From positions 1 to 11,894 of the forward strand of contig JAVEYA010000074.1 of assembly GCA_034003745.1 (NCBI GenBank): DNA of 11,894 nt, given 5' to 3'. The DNA comes from JAVEYA01 sp034003745. Its GTDB lineage: Bacteria; Bacillota; Peptococcia; DRI-13; PHAD01. Under the pieces are notes generated by a model. That model was not told the origin of the DNA. It saw nothing but the letters and a program-made list of their open reading frames with translations, and searched no databases. A program made the position numbers and the translations under genes. Shown piece after piece: positions 1-6,212 of this stretch (position 1 is its first letter; each line of letters begins with the position of its first letter).

Positions 1-318
1 CATATCATATACGCCCGCTCCTACGGCAACCAAACCTTCGCGGAAGGCTAAAGAGCCGGAAGCGCAGGCGCCTTCCGCCCGCAGGGTGGGGACGGTGCCC
101 AGACCCAGAGCCTCTGAAGCCAGAGGGCCCATGTGGCTTTGGGTGGACCAGTATGACCCGTTGAAGTTTCCCATGTACAAGGCCTGAATCATGTCTTTGG
201 TGATGCCGGCGTCCTGGATGGCCTTACTGCCGGCTTCCGCGATAAGATCTTTCAAGGATAGGTTGGGCAAGCGGCCCATTTTTGTTTCACCGATACCGAT
301 TACTGATACGCTTCTCAA
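1..318 (-). CDS. Thiolase (acetyl-CoA acetyltransferase family), N-terminal part, cut by window edge
   Basis: This is the first 106 codons of a thiolase-superfamily protein; the rest lies left of the window. The N-terminus reads SVSVIGIGETKMGR, the usual first strand of the SCP-x/acetyl-CoA acetyltransferase branch. The nucleophile motif GACASGS follows, with the presumed catalytic cysteine at about residue 85. Thiolases form or cleave 3-ketoacyl-CoA by Claisen chemistry using this cysteine. The start is read as TTG at 316-318, because no ATG or GTG precedes the conserved strand in frame and an AAAGGGG ribosome site lies 9 bases upstream. The gene sits 61 bases after the CoA-transferase with no terminator between, so the two are probably co-transcribed. 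The C-terminal Cys/His residues are out of view, so degradative and biosynthetic subtypes cannot be separated. Confidence 0.85.
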   Translation of the reverse strand, partial: MRSVSVIGIGETKMGRLPNLSLKDLIAEAGSKAIQDAGITKDMIQALYMGNFNGSYWSTQSHMGPLASEALGLGTVPTLRAEGACASGSLAFREGLVAVGAGVYDM

Positions 319-327
319 ACAAATACA

Positions 328-334
328 CCCCTTT
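328..334 (-). promoter_or_regulatory. Ribosome binding site supporting the TTG start of the thiolase
   Basis: On the minus strand AAAGGGG is followed by 9 bases and then TTG. This supports a TTG initiation codon at 316-318. The reading frame meets a stop (TGA) about six codons before TTG, so no other common start is available upstream. Confidence 0.6.
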
Positions 335-379
335 CACTCTAATGATAGTATAGTTTCAAAATAGGCGCAATTCCAAAAA

Positions 380-1954
380 TTAACCCTCAAAGCTTTTTTT
401 AATGGACATGGGTTCATCCCGGAAGATACGGGCGTCCATCCGCTTAAGATCAGTGGAGACGGCAGGTTTAAAACCCATCTGGGCCAGAACGTCCTTTTCC
501 AAGTCTATCCCCGGGGCGATCTCCGTCAGGACCAGTCCGTTTTCCCGCAGTTCAAAAACTGCTCTTTCAGTGATGATGACGATTCTTTTCGGTTTCTTTC
601 TTTCATAGGTCCCATTAAAGGTGAGATGTTCCACCCGCGGGACAAACTTTCTTTCCGAGCCTTCTTCCAGGATGCGGACGAGGCCGTTCCGGACAGAAAT
701 CTTGAGTTTACCTGCTGTAAAGGCGCCGCAGAGGACAACCTTTTTAGCGTTTTGCGAGATATCGATGAATCCGCCGCAGCCGGGTACTCTGACACCGAAT
801 TTGGAGACGTTCAGATTGCCCTCGGCGTCACATTGGGCCATGCCCAGGAAAGTGGCGTCGATGCCGCCTCCGTCATAAAAATCAAACTGGTAAGGTTCGT
901 CGATAATGGCCTGGGGGGCCAGGGCGCTGCCGAAGTTAAGACCACCCAGGGCAATCCCGCCGATCAGGCCGGGTTCAACCGTGGAAGTAAAGCGTTCGAT
1001 AATCCCCTCTTCCTGTAAAACATCCGCCACCCCTTCGGGAACGCCGATACCGTAGTTCAAAATGCGGTCGCTTTTATCCAGTTCCAGCGCCGCCCTGCGC
1101 GCAATAATTTTTCTCTCATCCAGGAGAAAATTCCGGGCCGGACGCTCCACTACAATACTGCTGGAGATAAATTCTTCACTGAACTGTGTTCCCGCGGTCT
1201 GCATGTGGTTTTTTTCATCCGCGGCCAGTACCGCGTAATCTACCAGGATGCCCGGGATTACCACATTCTTGGGATCGATGGAGCCGTTTTTCACCTTTCT
1301 TTCCACCTGGACGAAAACTTTCCCGCCGTTGTTTCCGGCTGCCATAGCCACGGAAAGGGCTTCCAGCTTCAGCGCTTCTTTCCTGAAACTGATATTGCCG
1401 TTCTCATCCGCTTCAGTACCCCGAAGGAGCGCGATATCAATCTGCTGGGATTTATAGAATAAAAAATCCTGGTCTCCGAGGCGGATTTTCTGCACAATAT
1501 TTTCGGTGGCCGGCTCGTTTAGTTTACCTGCTCCGAAATCCGGATCGGCAAAAGTACCCAACCCCACATGGGAAATAACCCCCGGCTTTTTGGCGGCCAT
1601 TTCCCGGAACATCTGGCAAAGCACGCCCTGGGGAAAGTTATAGGCTGCGATTTTGTTGCCCGTAATCAAGGGGAACATTTTTTTAATCAGACCGTAATGC
1701 CCCCCTATGGTTTTTTTAAGCAAGCCCTCATGACAGAGATGGTTGAGACCCCTGACGGTTCCGCCGTCCCCTACCCCCGAAGCCCACATCAGCGTCAAAT
1801 CCCGGGGCCGGTCTGAAGCAAGGAAACGGTTTTCTATTTCCAGCAGGATTTCTTCCGCCGCGCCCGTCATCATAAAACCGCAGGTACCGATGCGCGCCCC
1901 GTCGGGAATCATTGCAGCAGCTTCTTTAGCCGTAATAAAGCTGATTTTGCCCAT
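380..1954 (-). CDS. Acyl-CoA:acetate/3-ketoacid CoA-transferase, fused alpha-beta type
   Basis: A 524-residue protein of the fused family I CoA-transferases (YdiF-like). It moves CoA between an acyl-CoA such as acetoacetyl-CoA or butyryl-CoA and a free acid through a glutamyl-CoA thioester. The alpha half occupies about residues 1-245 and the beta half about 275-510. The presumed catalytic glutamate is E327 in STVEPGLIGG, followed by the family stretches FDFYDGGGID (357-366) and NVSKFGVRVPGCGGFIDIS (382-400). The ATG at 1952-1954 has an AGGGAGGA site about 6 bases upstream. A good promoter lies about 95 bases upstream, and a thiolase follows 61 bases downstream. That pairing suits ketoacyl-CoA formation or breakdown, such as acetoacetate activation. 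The true acyl substrate cannot be read from sequence. Length matches the fused family (about 520-530). Confidence 0.9.
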   Translation of the reverse strand: MGKISFITAKEAAAMIPDGARIGTCGFMMTGAAEEILLEIENRFLASDRPRDLTLMWASGVGDGGTVRGLNHLCHEGLLKKTIGGHYGLIKKMFPLITGNKIAAYNFPQGVLCQMFREMAAKKPGVISHVGLGTFADPDFGAGKLNEPATENIVQKIRLGDQDFLFYKSQQIDIALLRGTEADENGNISFRKEALKLEALSVAMAAGNNGGKVFVQVERKVKNGSIDPKNVVIPGILVDYAVLAADEKNHMQTAGTQFSEEFISSSIVVERPARNFLLDERKIIARRAALELDKSDRILNYGIGVPEGVADVLQEEGIIERFTSTVEPGLIGGIALGGLNFGSALAPQAIIDEPYQFDFYDGGGIDATFLGMAQCDAEGNLNVSKFGVRVPGCGGFIDISQNAKKVVLCGAFTAGKLKISVRNGLVRILEEGSERKFVPRVEHLTFNGTYERKKPKRIVIITERAVFELRENGLVLTEIAPGIDLEKDVLAQMGFKPAVSTDLKRMDARIFRDEPMSIKKSFEG

Positions 1955-2026
1955 GACATTCCTCCCTTAAGCGATGGATTCTTTAGAGTCAACAATCCTG
2001 GTTTCCTCATTGCGCTCACATTGATT

Positions 2027-2040
2027 AAATCAGCTGGTTT
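2027..2040. promoter_or_regulatory. Imperfect palindrome just downstream of the CoA-transferase promoter, possible operator
   Basis: AAATCAGCTGGTTT reads as a 14-bp near-dyad around CAGCTG with one mismatched pair. It begins about 13 bases downstream of the -10, around the predicted transcription start. A repressor bound here could block the promoter, but such a short palindrome can occur by chance. Confidence 0.25.
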
Positions 2041-2052
2041 TTAGATTACTAT

Positions 2053-2081
2053 ATCGTACCAAATGCCTTTTGCTATGTCAA
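2053..2081 (-). promoter_or_regulatory. Sigma-A-type promoter of the CoA-transferase/thiolase unit
   Basis: On the minus strand TTGACA (2076-2081) is followed by a 17-base spacer and TACGAT (2053-2058). This is a perfect -35 with a four-of-six -10. Transcription would begin near 2046 and leave a leader of about 90 bases before the CoA-transferase ATG. Confidence 0.7.
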
Positions 2082-2112
2082 AGAGGGTCAAAAACAGGGG
2101 AATTCAGAACCG

Positions 2113-2155
2113 ACAAAAAAATAAAATGGCTGCAGTATTTTGCCGCAGCCATTTT
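2113..2155 (-). terminator. Intrinsic terminator after the membrane fusion protein gene
   Basis: An 11-bp stem pairs 2145-2155 with 2123-2133 around an 11-base loop. It begins 4 bases after the stop codon at 2160-2162. Read on the minus strand, the stem runs into a T-rich tract (2113-2124). It ends the hisC/fusion-protein transcript before the CoA-transferase promoter. Confidence 0.8.
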
Positions 2156-2159
2156 TGGA

Positions 2160-3977
2160 TTACCTTTGGATTCTGACGGTTCCGCCGCCTCCGCCGCCCT
2201 GGGGCGGACTACCCATACCGCCGGGCACGCGGATCATGGTGGGACCGCCGAATTGCTGTGCTGAGCCGCCCTTGCTCACGACTACCACCTGGTCGCCTTC
2301 CTGCAGGCCTTCGATAATCTCAGCGCGTGTCCCGTCATTTATGCCCACCTTTACCGGCCTGGCCACAGGCTGGCCATTTTCCAGTACGCGAACCAGCTGG
2401 CGCCCATTATTGCTGATTAGAGCTTCCGCCGGGACGGTCAGGACGTTTTCTTTCTTGTTGATGATGATGGTGGCCGTGGCGGACATGCCGCCCTTAATAC
2501 CGTCGACGTAGCCGACTTCCAAAGTCACCGGATAAGTGGTTACCCCGCTCGAGGAGACGCCCTCCTGGGCAATGCCGGTGACGGTACCGGAGGCCTGCGC
2601 TTCCGGCAGGGCGTCAATGGAGACGGTAGCCGTCTGGCCGAAATCGATCTTATTGATATCTAATTCATCTACGGAGATTTGCAGATAGTTCTTATCAAAG
2701 TTGCAGACTACAATCAGTTCCTGGCCGGAACTGGAAGTATCTTCGCCCAGCTCGTCGCCGACGCTGACGGAAATGCCGGTGACGATCCCGTCAATAGGAG
2801 AGACGACGTTCAGGCTATTCAGGTTGTCTTGGGCTTTGACCACTTTTTGATAGGCCTGTTCGGCTTTCAGTTCCTGGGACTGGATGGTATCCGCATCCGG
2901 ACTGAGGAGCTTTCTCAGTTCTTCTTCGGCGTTGCCCAGCTGGACTTCAGCTTCTTTGACCTTGCGGTTATAGTCGTCATTGGTCAGGCGGAAGAGGGGT
3001 TCGCCTTTTTGAATGACATCGCCCTCTTGATGATAGATTTCAGCCACGGCGCCGCTCACTTCGGTCACGAGATTCTCCGAGCGGGCGTAGCGCAGAGAAC
3101 CGGAACCGTTTCTGTAGACCAACAGGTTATTATCGTCATCCCTGGCAATGATGACGGTGTTATTGGTCTGCATACCTGCCCGCAGGGTATTGTCGGGATT
3201 GTTCAGCGTGATGATTACTTCAAAAGTGCCGGAGGAAGAATCCGCGATAAAGTCCACTTCCTTGACCACGCCGGTATAGAATACGTTTAAGCTTTTTAAA
3301 TAGACGCTGGCTTCCTGACCGGGTCTGATGAGCTGAAGGGCTTCCGCGTCGAAAGAAGCTACCGCCTCAATCTGCCCGGAAGTGGCAAAGGTTGCGGCTG
3401 TTACGCCGGAATTAATCTTTTGACCAAGAATAACCTGGTCGGCCAAGTCGATCAGCGTGCCGTCAAAAGGGGCGCGGACGGTCAGTTTATCGCGCTCTTC
3501 CTTGCTGTCTTCCAGGGCCAGCTGATACTGTTCCACCTTCAGTTCCGCCGCGCGGCGGGCGAAATCATCCTTGCCCGGCGGGTTATACATGTCTTCCAGA
3601 GCGCTTTGCGCAATGGACCATTCCAAATCAGCCTGTTTGGCGGTGGAATTTAAAGAGTCGTTTTTAACGGTCATCAGGGGCTGGCCTTTGGTCACACGGG
3701 TGCCCTCGGTGACGAAGATTTCGGTGACGGTACCGCCGGACCAGGTTTTCAAAGCATAGCGTTCGCTGGGCTGTAAGCTGCCGCTTCCGTCGATGCTATA
3801 TTCGACATTGCCGGTCCTGGCGGGGCTGGTGAGAAAGTGCTGGGCCGCATTGGCTTGATTGCTTTTAAAATGAAGTCCGGCAAAAACGGCGGCAACGATT
3901 ACAATCAGGGCAATAAACGCCAAAAACCATTTCTTTTTCAGCAAACCGGACAGTTTAGGCAGTTTTATGTTAAGCAT
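2160..3977 (-). CDS. Membrane fusion protein (RND/MacA-type periplasmic adaptor) with two tandem adaptor modules
   Basis: A 605-residue adaptor of the HlyD/MacA class. Such proteins sit outside the membrane and couple an inner-membrane ABC or RND pump to export. A basic N-terminus and one membrane segment (about 17-36) anchor it. Module 1 has a lipoyl half around 75-104 (ending VTEGTRVTKGQPLMTV), a helical hairpin 106-163, a second half with RAPFDGTL (168-175) and a barrel to about 278. Module 2 repeats this order: EGDVIQKGEPL (318-328), hairpin 333-389, SPIDGIV (393-399), barrel to about 506, then a membrane-proximal domain to about 570. The tail is Gly-rich. Usual MacA/YknX adaptors are about 370-420 residues, so this looks internally duplicated. 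It starts inside the end of hisC (13-base overlap, AGGAG 9 bases upstream of ATG). No pump gene is in the window. Confidence 0.85.
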   Translation of the reverse strand: MLNIKLPKLSGLLKKKWFLAFIALIVIVAAVFAGLHFKSNQANAAQHFLTSPARTGNVEYSIDGSGSLQPSERYALKTWSGGTVTEIFVTEGTRVTKGQPLMTVKNDSLNSTAKQADLEWSIAQSALEDMYNPPGKDDFARRAAELKVEQYQLALEDSKEERDKLTVRAPFDGTLIDLADQVILGQKINSGVTAATFATSGQIEAVASFDAEALQLIRPGQEASVYLKSLNVFYTGVVKEVDFIADSSSGTFEVIITLNNPDNTLRAGMQTNNTVIIARDDDNNLLVYRNGSGSLRYARSENLVTEVSGAVAEIYHQEGDVIQKGEPLFRLTNDDYNRKVKEAEVQLGNAEEELRKLLSPDADTIQSQELKAEQAYQKVVKAQDNLNSLNVVSPIDGIVTGISVSVGDELGEDTSSSGQELIVVCNFDKNYLQISVDELDINKIDFGQTATVSIDALPEAQASGTVTGIAQEGVSSSGVTTYPVTLEVGYVDGIKGGMSATATIIINKKENVLTVPAEALISNNGRQLVRVLENGQPVARPVKVGINDGTRAEIIEGLQEGDQVVVVSKGGSAQQFGGPTMIRVPGGMGSPPQGGGGGGTVRIQR

Positions 3978-5023
3978 TTAATCATCTCCTGTAAAAAGAA
4001 ATCCATTTCGGCGTCAGTGCCGATGGTTACGCGTAAAAAGTTATGAATGCGCGGTTTATTGAAATAACGGACCAGTACGCCGTTTTCTTTCAGCCGGAGA
4101 TAGAGCGCCTCCGCCGGAACGCGCGGATGGCTGATAAAGATAAAGTTGGCCGCAGAGGGCAGGACCTGAAATTCCAGCTCCTGAAGAGCGGTTATTGTCC
4201 GCTCCCGGGTCAGCATAATTTTACGGGCATTTTCTTCCGCATACTCCTTATCGTCCAGGGCGGCGGCCGCGCCGGCCAGAGCCAGGCGGTCCAGGGGGTA
4301 AGAATTCACGGAGTTCTTCACCCGCATGAGTCCTTCAATCAATTCTTTGTCCCCGAGGGCATAACCGCAACGCAACCCCGCCAGGGAGTGGGATTTGGAG
4401 AGGGTTCGGATGACCAGCAGGTTCGGATACTGCTTAATCAAGCCCGCGGCCGTCTCCCCGCCAAAGGCAATATAGGCTTCGTCTACGATGACGACGGAAT
4501 CCTGATTGAACCGGAGAATCGTTTCGATATCCGCAAGGGGCAGGCAGATACCGGTGGGCGCGTTGGGATTGGGGAAAATGACGCCGCCGTTTTCTTTTAA
4601 GAAGGCTTCCACAGGCAGCGTAAAGTCTTCCTGCAGCGGGACAAGCTCGTATTTATTGCCGAACAAAGAGGCGTAAACGGGGTAAAAACTATAGGTAATA
4701 TCGGGAAAAAGGATGGTCTTGGCCGGGTCGAAAAAAGCTAAGAAGGCGAAAGCCAGCACTTCATCAGAGCCATTGCCGGCATAGACCTGCTCTGCCGACA
4801 GCCTGTGGTATGCGGCGGCCGCTTTGCGCAGCTCGAGACATTCCGGGTCGGGATACAGGCGCAGCGTTTCGGCGCAAGCGCGGTGAATGGCCTCGAGGGC
4901 CTGCCCGGAGGGGGGGTAAGGATTCTCATTGGTGTTAAGCTTGATATATTTTTTGTCCTGCGGCTGCTCTCCCGGTACGTAAGGGTCCAGTGTATAAATG
5001 AGTGGATTCCAGTGTTTGTTCAT
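3965..5023 (-). CDS. hisC: Histidinol-phosphate aminotransferase
   Basis: A 352-residue fold-type I PLP aminotransferase, the usual HisC length. HisC makes L-histidinol phosphate from imidazole-acetol phosphate and glutamate in the cytoplasm. Visible motifs are LNTNENPYPPS (29-39), YAGNGSDEVL (81-90, PLP phosphate contacts), PNAPTG (153-158), VDEAYIAF (180-187, with the Asp that pairs with the pyridine nitrogen), and RTLSKSHSLAGLRCGY (206-221) with the presumed Schiff-base lysine K210. The C-terminal RVTIGT arginine also fits. The ATG has a near-perfect AAGGAGG site 5 bases upstream. No other his gene is nearby, so aromatic or other aminotransferase activity within the same subfamily cannot be excluded. 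It is the first gene of a two-gene unit with the fusion protein. Confidence 0.88.
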   Translation of the reverse strand: MNKHWNPLIYTLDPYVPGEQPQDKKYIKLNTNENPYPPSGQALEAIHRACAETLRLYPDPECLELRKAAAAYHRLSAEQVYAGNGSDEVLAFAFLAFFDPAKTILFPDITYSFYPVYASLFGNKYELVPLQEDFTLPVEAFLKENGGVIFPNPNAPTGICLPLADIETILRFNQDSVVIVDEAYIAFGGETAAGLIKQYPNLLVIRTLSKSHSLAGLRCGYALGDKELIEGLMRVKNSVNSYPLDRLALAGAAAALDDKEYAEENARKIMLTRERTITALQELEFQVLPSAANFIFISHPRVPAEALYLRLKENGVLVRYFNKPRIHNFLRVTIGTDAEMDFFLQEMIKCLT

Positions 5024-5060
5024 GCATACCTCCTTGCGGCGCCGGTCACGGCATAATTAC

Positions 5061-5089
5061 ATGATAGTCCGTATTTTATACCCAGTCAA
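5061..5089 (-). promoter_or_regulatory. Sigma-A-type promoter of hisC
   Basis: On the minus strand TTGACT (5084-5089), a 17-base spacer and TATCAT (5061-5066) form a good promoter. The leader to the hisC ATG is about 30 bases. Confidence 0.65.
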
Positions 5090-5121
5090 TGCAGGTCAAG
5101 GCGGGTCTATGTATAAGAAAT

Positions 5122-5150
5122 TTGGACGTTGGCTATGCTAATCATATACA
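5122..5150 (+). promoter_or_regulatory. Promoter of the small CMD-like gene
   Basis: TTGGAC (5122-5127), a 17-base spacer and TATACA (5145-5150) point towards the gene starting at 5176. It is back to back with the hisC promoter, their -35 boxes being about 32 bases apart. Confidence 0.5.
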
Positions 5151-5175
5151 TTTTCGTTGGAAAGGATCGTGAAGG

Positions 5176-5514
5176 ATGGATACCATTGAGGAGAATTTAA
5201 AGTATTTTATCGGTAAACATGAGGACATTTATCGCGCCTACGAAAAATTTGGACGCCTGGTCCACACGGAAGGCGGCCCGCTGGAGGAAAGAACCCGCTG
5301 GCTGATTAAGGTGGCTGTTTCCGCCGCCGGTCAGCATCATTACTCTTTACGGACGCATATCATTAAGGCAATCAAAGCCGGGTGCAAAAGAGCAGAAATC
5401 GAGCACGCCCTGATGCTCGTCGCCCCTACGGCCGGATTTCCCACTGCCATGGAAGGCATTCTGATCCTCCGTGAGGAAATGGATGAAACCTCTTCCGAAA
5501 AAAACCTGAATTAA
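5176..5514 (+). CDS. Carboxymuconolactone decarboxylase (CMD/AhpD-like) family protein without CxxC
   Basis: A 112-residue all-helical protein of the CMD/AhpD superfamily. The family core is visible: ERTRWLIKVAVSAAGQHHYSLRTHIIKAIKAG (about 38-69), then EIEHALMLVAPTAGFPTAMEGILILREE (74-101). In redox-active AhpD relatives a CxxC pair stands where this protein has GQHHYSLRTH (52-61), so both cysteines are missing while His61 is kept. The only Cys is C70. A peroxidase or disulfide role like AhpD is therefore unlikely. Single-domain CMD proteins of this kind are common in anaerobes, and their substrates are mostly unknown. The ATG is preceded by AAAGGA with a 9-base gap. It is divergent from hisC and has its own promoter. 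Confidence 0.8.
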   Translation: MDTIEENLKYFIGKHEDIYRAYEKFGRLVHTEGGPLEERTRWLIKVAVSAAGQHHYSLRTHIIKAIKAGCKRAEIEHALMLVAPTAGFPTAMEGILILREEMDETSSEKNLN

Positions 5515-5531
5515 TCATATTTCAATCTTGC

Positions 5532-5559
5532 TTGTCATTATGTACATTTAGCGTATAAT
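5532..5559 (+). promoter_or_regulatory. Strong promoter-like element before a hairpin
   Basis: TTGTCA (5532-5537), a 16-base spacer and a perfect TATAAT (5554-5559) give a strong sigma-A match. Start of transcription is expected near 5566, only about 13 bases before the hairpin at 5579-5603. It may serve the DUF3842 gene at 5691 through a leader of about 125 bases. Confidence 0.55.
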
Positions 5560-5578
5560 GAGAACCAACGATGTTTTT

Positions 5579-5608
5579 AAAAACTACCGTTAAGGTAGTT
5601 TTTCTTTT
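5579..5608 (+). terminator. Hairpin with T-tract, terminator or attenuator
   Basis: AAAAACTACC (5579-5588) pairs perfectly with GGTAGTTTTT (5594-5603) around a 5-base loop, followed by a C and four T. It could end the CMD-like gene's transcript. Because a promoter lies just upstream, it could also attenuate transcription into the DUF3842 gene. The stem holds four G-C pairs, so its strength is moderate. Confidence 0.6.
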
Positions 5609-5679
5609 ATCATTTTATAGTAGATTATAGCCGGTGTTTATGAGAAGAGGCTGAGAACTATAAAACATAAGCGATAAGC

Positions 5680-5684
5680 GGGGA
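5680..5684 (+). promoter_or_regulatory. Ribosome binding site that decides the start of the DUF3842 gene
   Basis: GGGGA at 5680-5684 abuts an ATG at 5685 with no spacing, but lies 6 bases before a second in-frame ATG at 5691. Normal spacing favours 5691. Confidence 0.55.
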
Positions 5685-5690
5685 ATGAAA

Positions 5691-6113
5691 ATGAGTATTT
5701 TAGTCATTGACGGTATGGGCGGGGGTCTGGGCGCTCAAATCATCACACAGCTCTCCGGCGTTCTGCCGGATAAGCAAATTATTGCGGTAGGGACAAATTC
5801 TACGGCAACCGCCAATATGGTCAGGGCCGGAGCGAAGAAAGGGGCTACCGGGATCAATGCCGTCAGAGTATGCCTGCGCGACGCCGACTGCATCATTGGT
5901 CCGCTGGGTCTGGTTTTAGCAGATTCCATGCTCGGGGAAATCACACCGGAAATAGCCGTGATGATCAGTAGCGCTGCAATTCCCAAAGTGTTAATTCCGG
6001 TTTCGCATAAAAACCTGGAAATCATTGGTCTGCAGGTTAACTCCACCATGGCCGATCTGGTCAGACAGGCTGTCCGAAAAACAAAAGAACTGCTGGATAA
6101 ACAGCATTCTTAG
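5691..6113 (+). CDS. DUF3842 family protein, Rossmann-like, function unknown
   Basis: A 140-residue protein matching my knowledge of DUF3842, a family seen mainly in anaerobic Firmicutes. It opens with a beta strand and a glycine loop, ILVIDGMGGGLGAQI (3-17), like a dinucleotide or nucleotide-binding turn. Further conserved-looking stretches are VGTNSTATANMVRAGAKKGATG (about 33-54), DCIIGPLGLVLADSMLGEITP and KVLIPVSHKNLEIIGL. No catalytic residue can be named and the biochemical role is unknown. No membrane segment or signal peptide is present, so it is probably cytoplasmic. The start at 5691 is preferred over 5685 for ribosome-site spacing. It is followed 99 bases later by ilvE on the same strand. 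Confidence 0.8.
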   Translation: MSILVIDGMGGGLGAQIITQLSGVLPDKQIIAVGTNSTATANMVRAGAKKGATGINAVRVCLRDADCIIGPLGLVLADSMLGEITPEIAVMISSAAIPKVLIPVSHKNLEIIGLQVNSTMADLVRQAVRKTKELLDKQHS

Positions 6114-6130
6114 CTTGCGGATAATTAAAG

Positions 6131-6136
6131 TATAAT
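6131..6136 (+). promoter_or_regulatory. Candidate -10 box for ilvE
   Basis: A perfect TATAAT lies 77 bases before the ilvE start. The -35 at the correct distance (TTCTTA, 6107-6112, 18-base spacer) matches the consensus at only three positions, so the promoter is uncertain. Confidence 0.35.
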
Positions 6137-6143
6137 GAATACA

Positions 6144-6171
6144 CAATTTTTTATCCTTTCAGGAAAAATTG
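6144..6171. repeat. Inverted repeat in the ilvE leader
   Basis: CAATTTTT (6144-6151) and AAAAATTG (6164-6171) are perfect inverted copies. CCT/AGG pairing inside extends the stem past a 3-base bulge (6152-6154). It lies 41 bases before ilvE, downstream of the candidate TATAAT. It could be a weak RNA hairpin or a binding site. No T-tract follows it on the plus strand, so it is not a standard terminator. Confidence 0.35.
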
Positions 6172-6212
6172 AATTATAGTAGAATGAAAGACATATATAA
6201 GGAGGGGATACC

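Noticed and set aside
2679..3290. Plus-strand open frame (203 codons) opposite the membrane fusion protein
   Set aside because: It mirrors codon bias of the true gene, has no good ribosome site and shows no recognisable domain.
4043..4600. Plus-strand open frame (185 codons) opposite hisC
   Set aside because: It is antisense to a complete aminotransferase and shows no recognisable family features.
5667..5680. Tandem ATAAGCG repeat before the DUF3842 gene
   Set aside because: Only two 7-base copies, too short and too few to call a repeat element or operator.
5645..5690. TPP riboswitch-like AGGCTGAGA before the DUF3842 gene
   Set aside because: Only the CTGAGA core is present. The partner arm with ACCTGATCTGG and the GTAGGGA end is absent.
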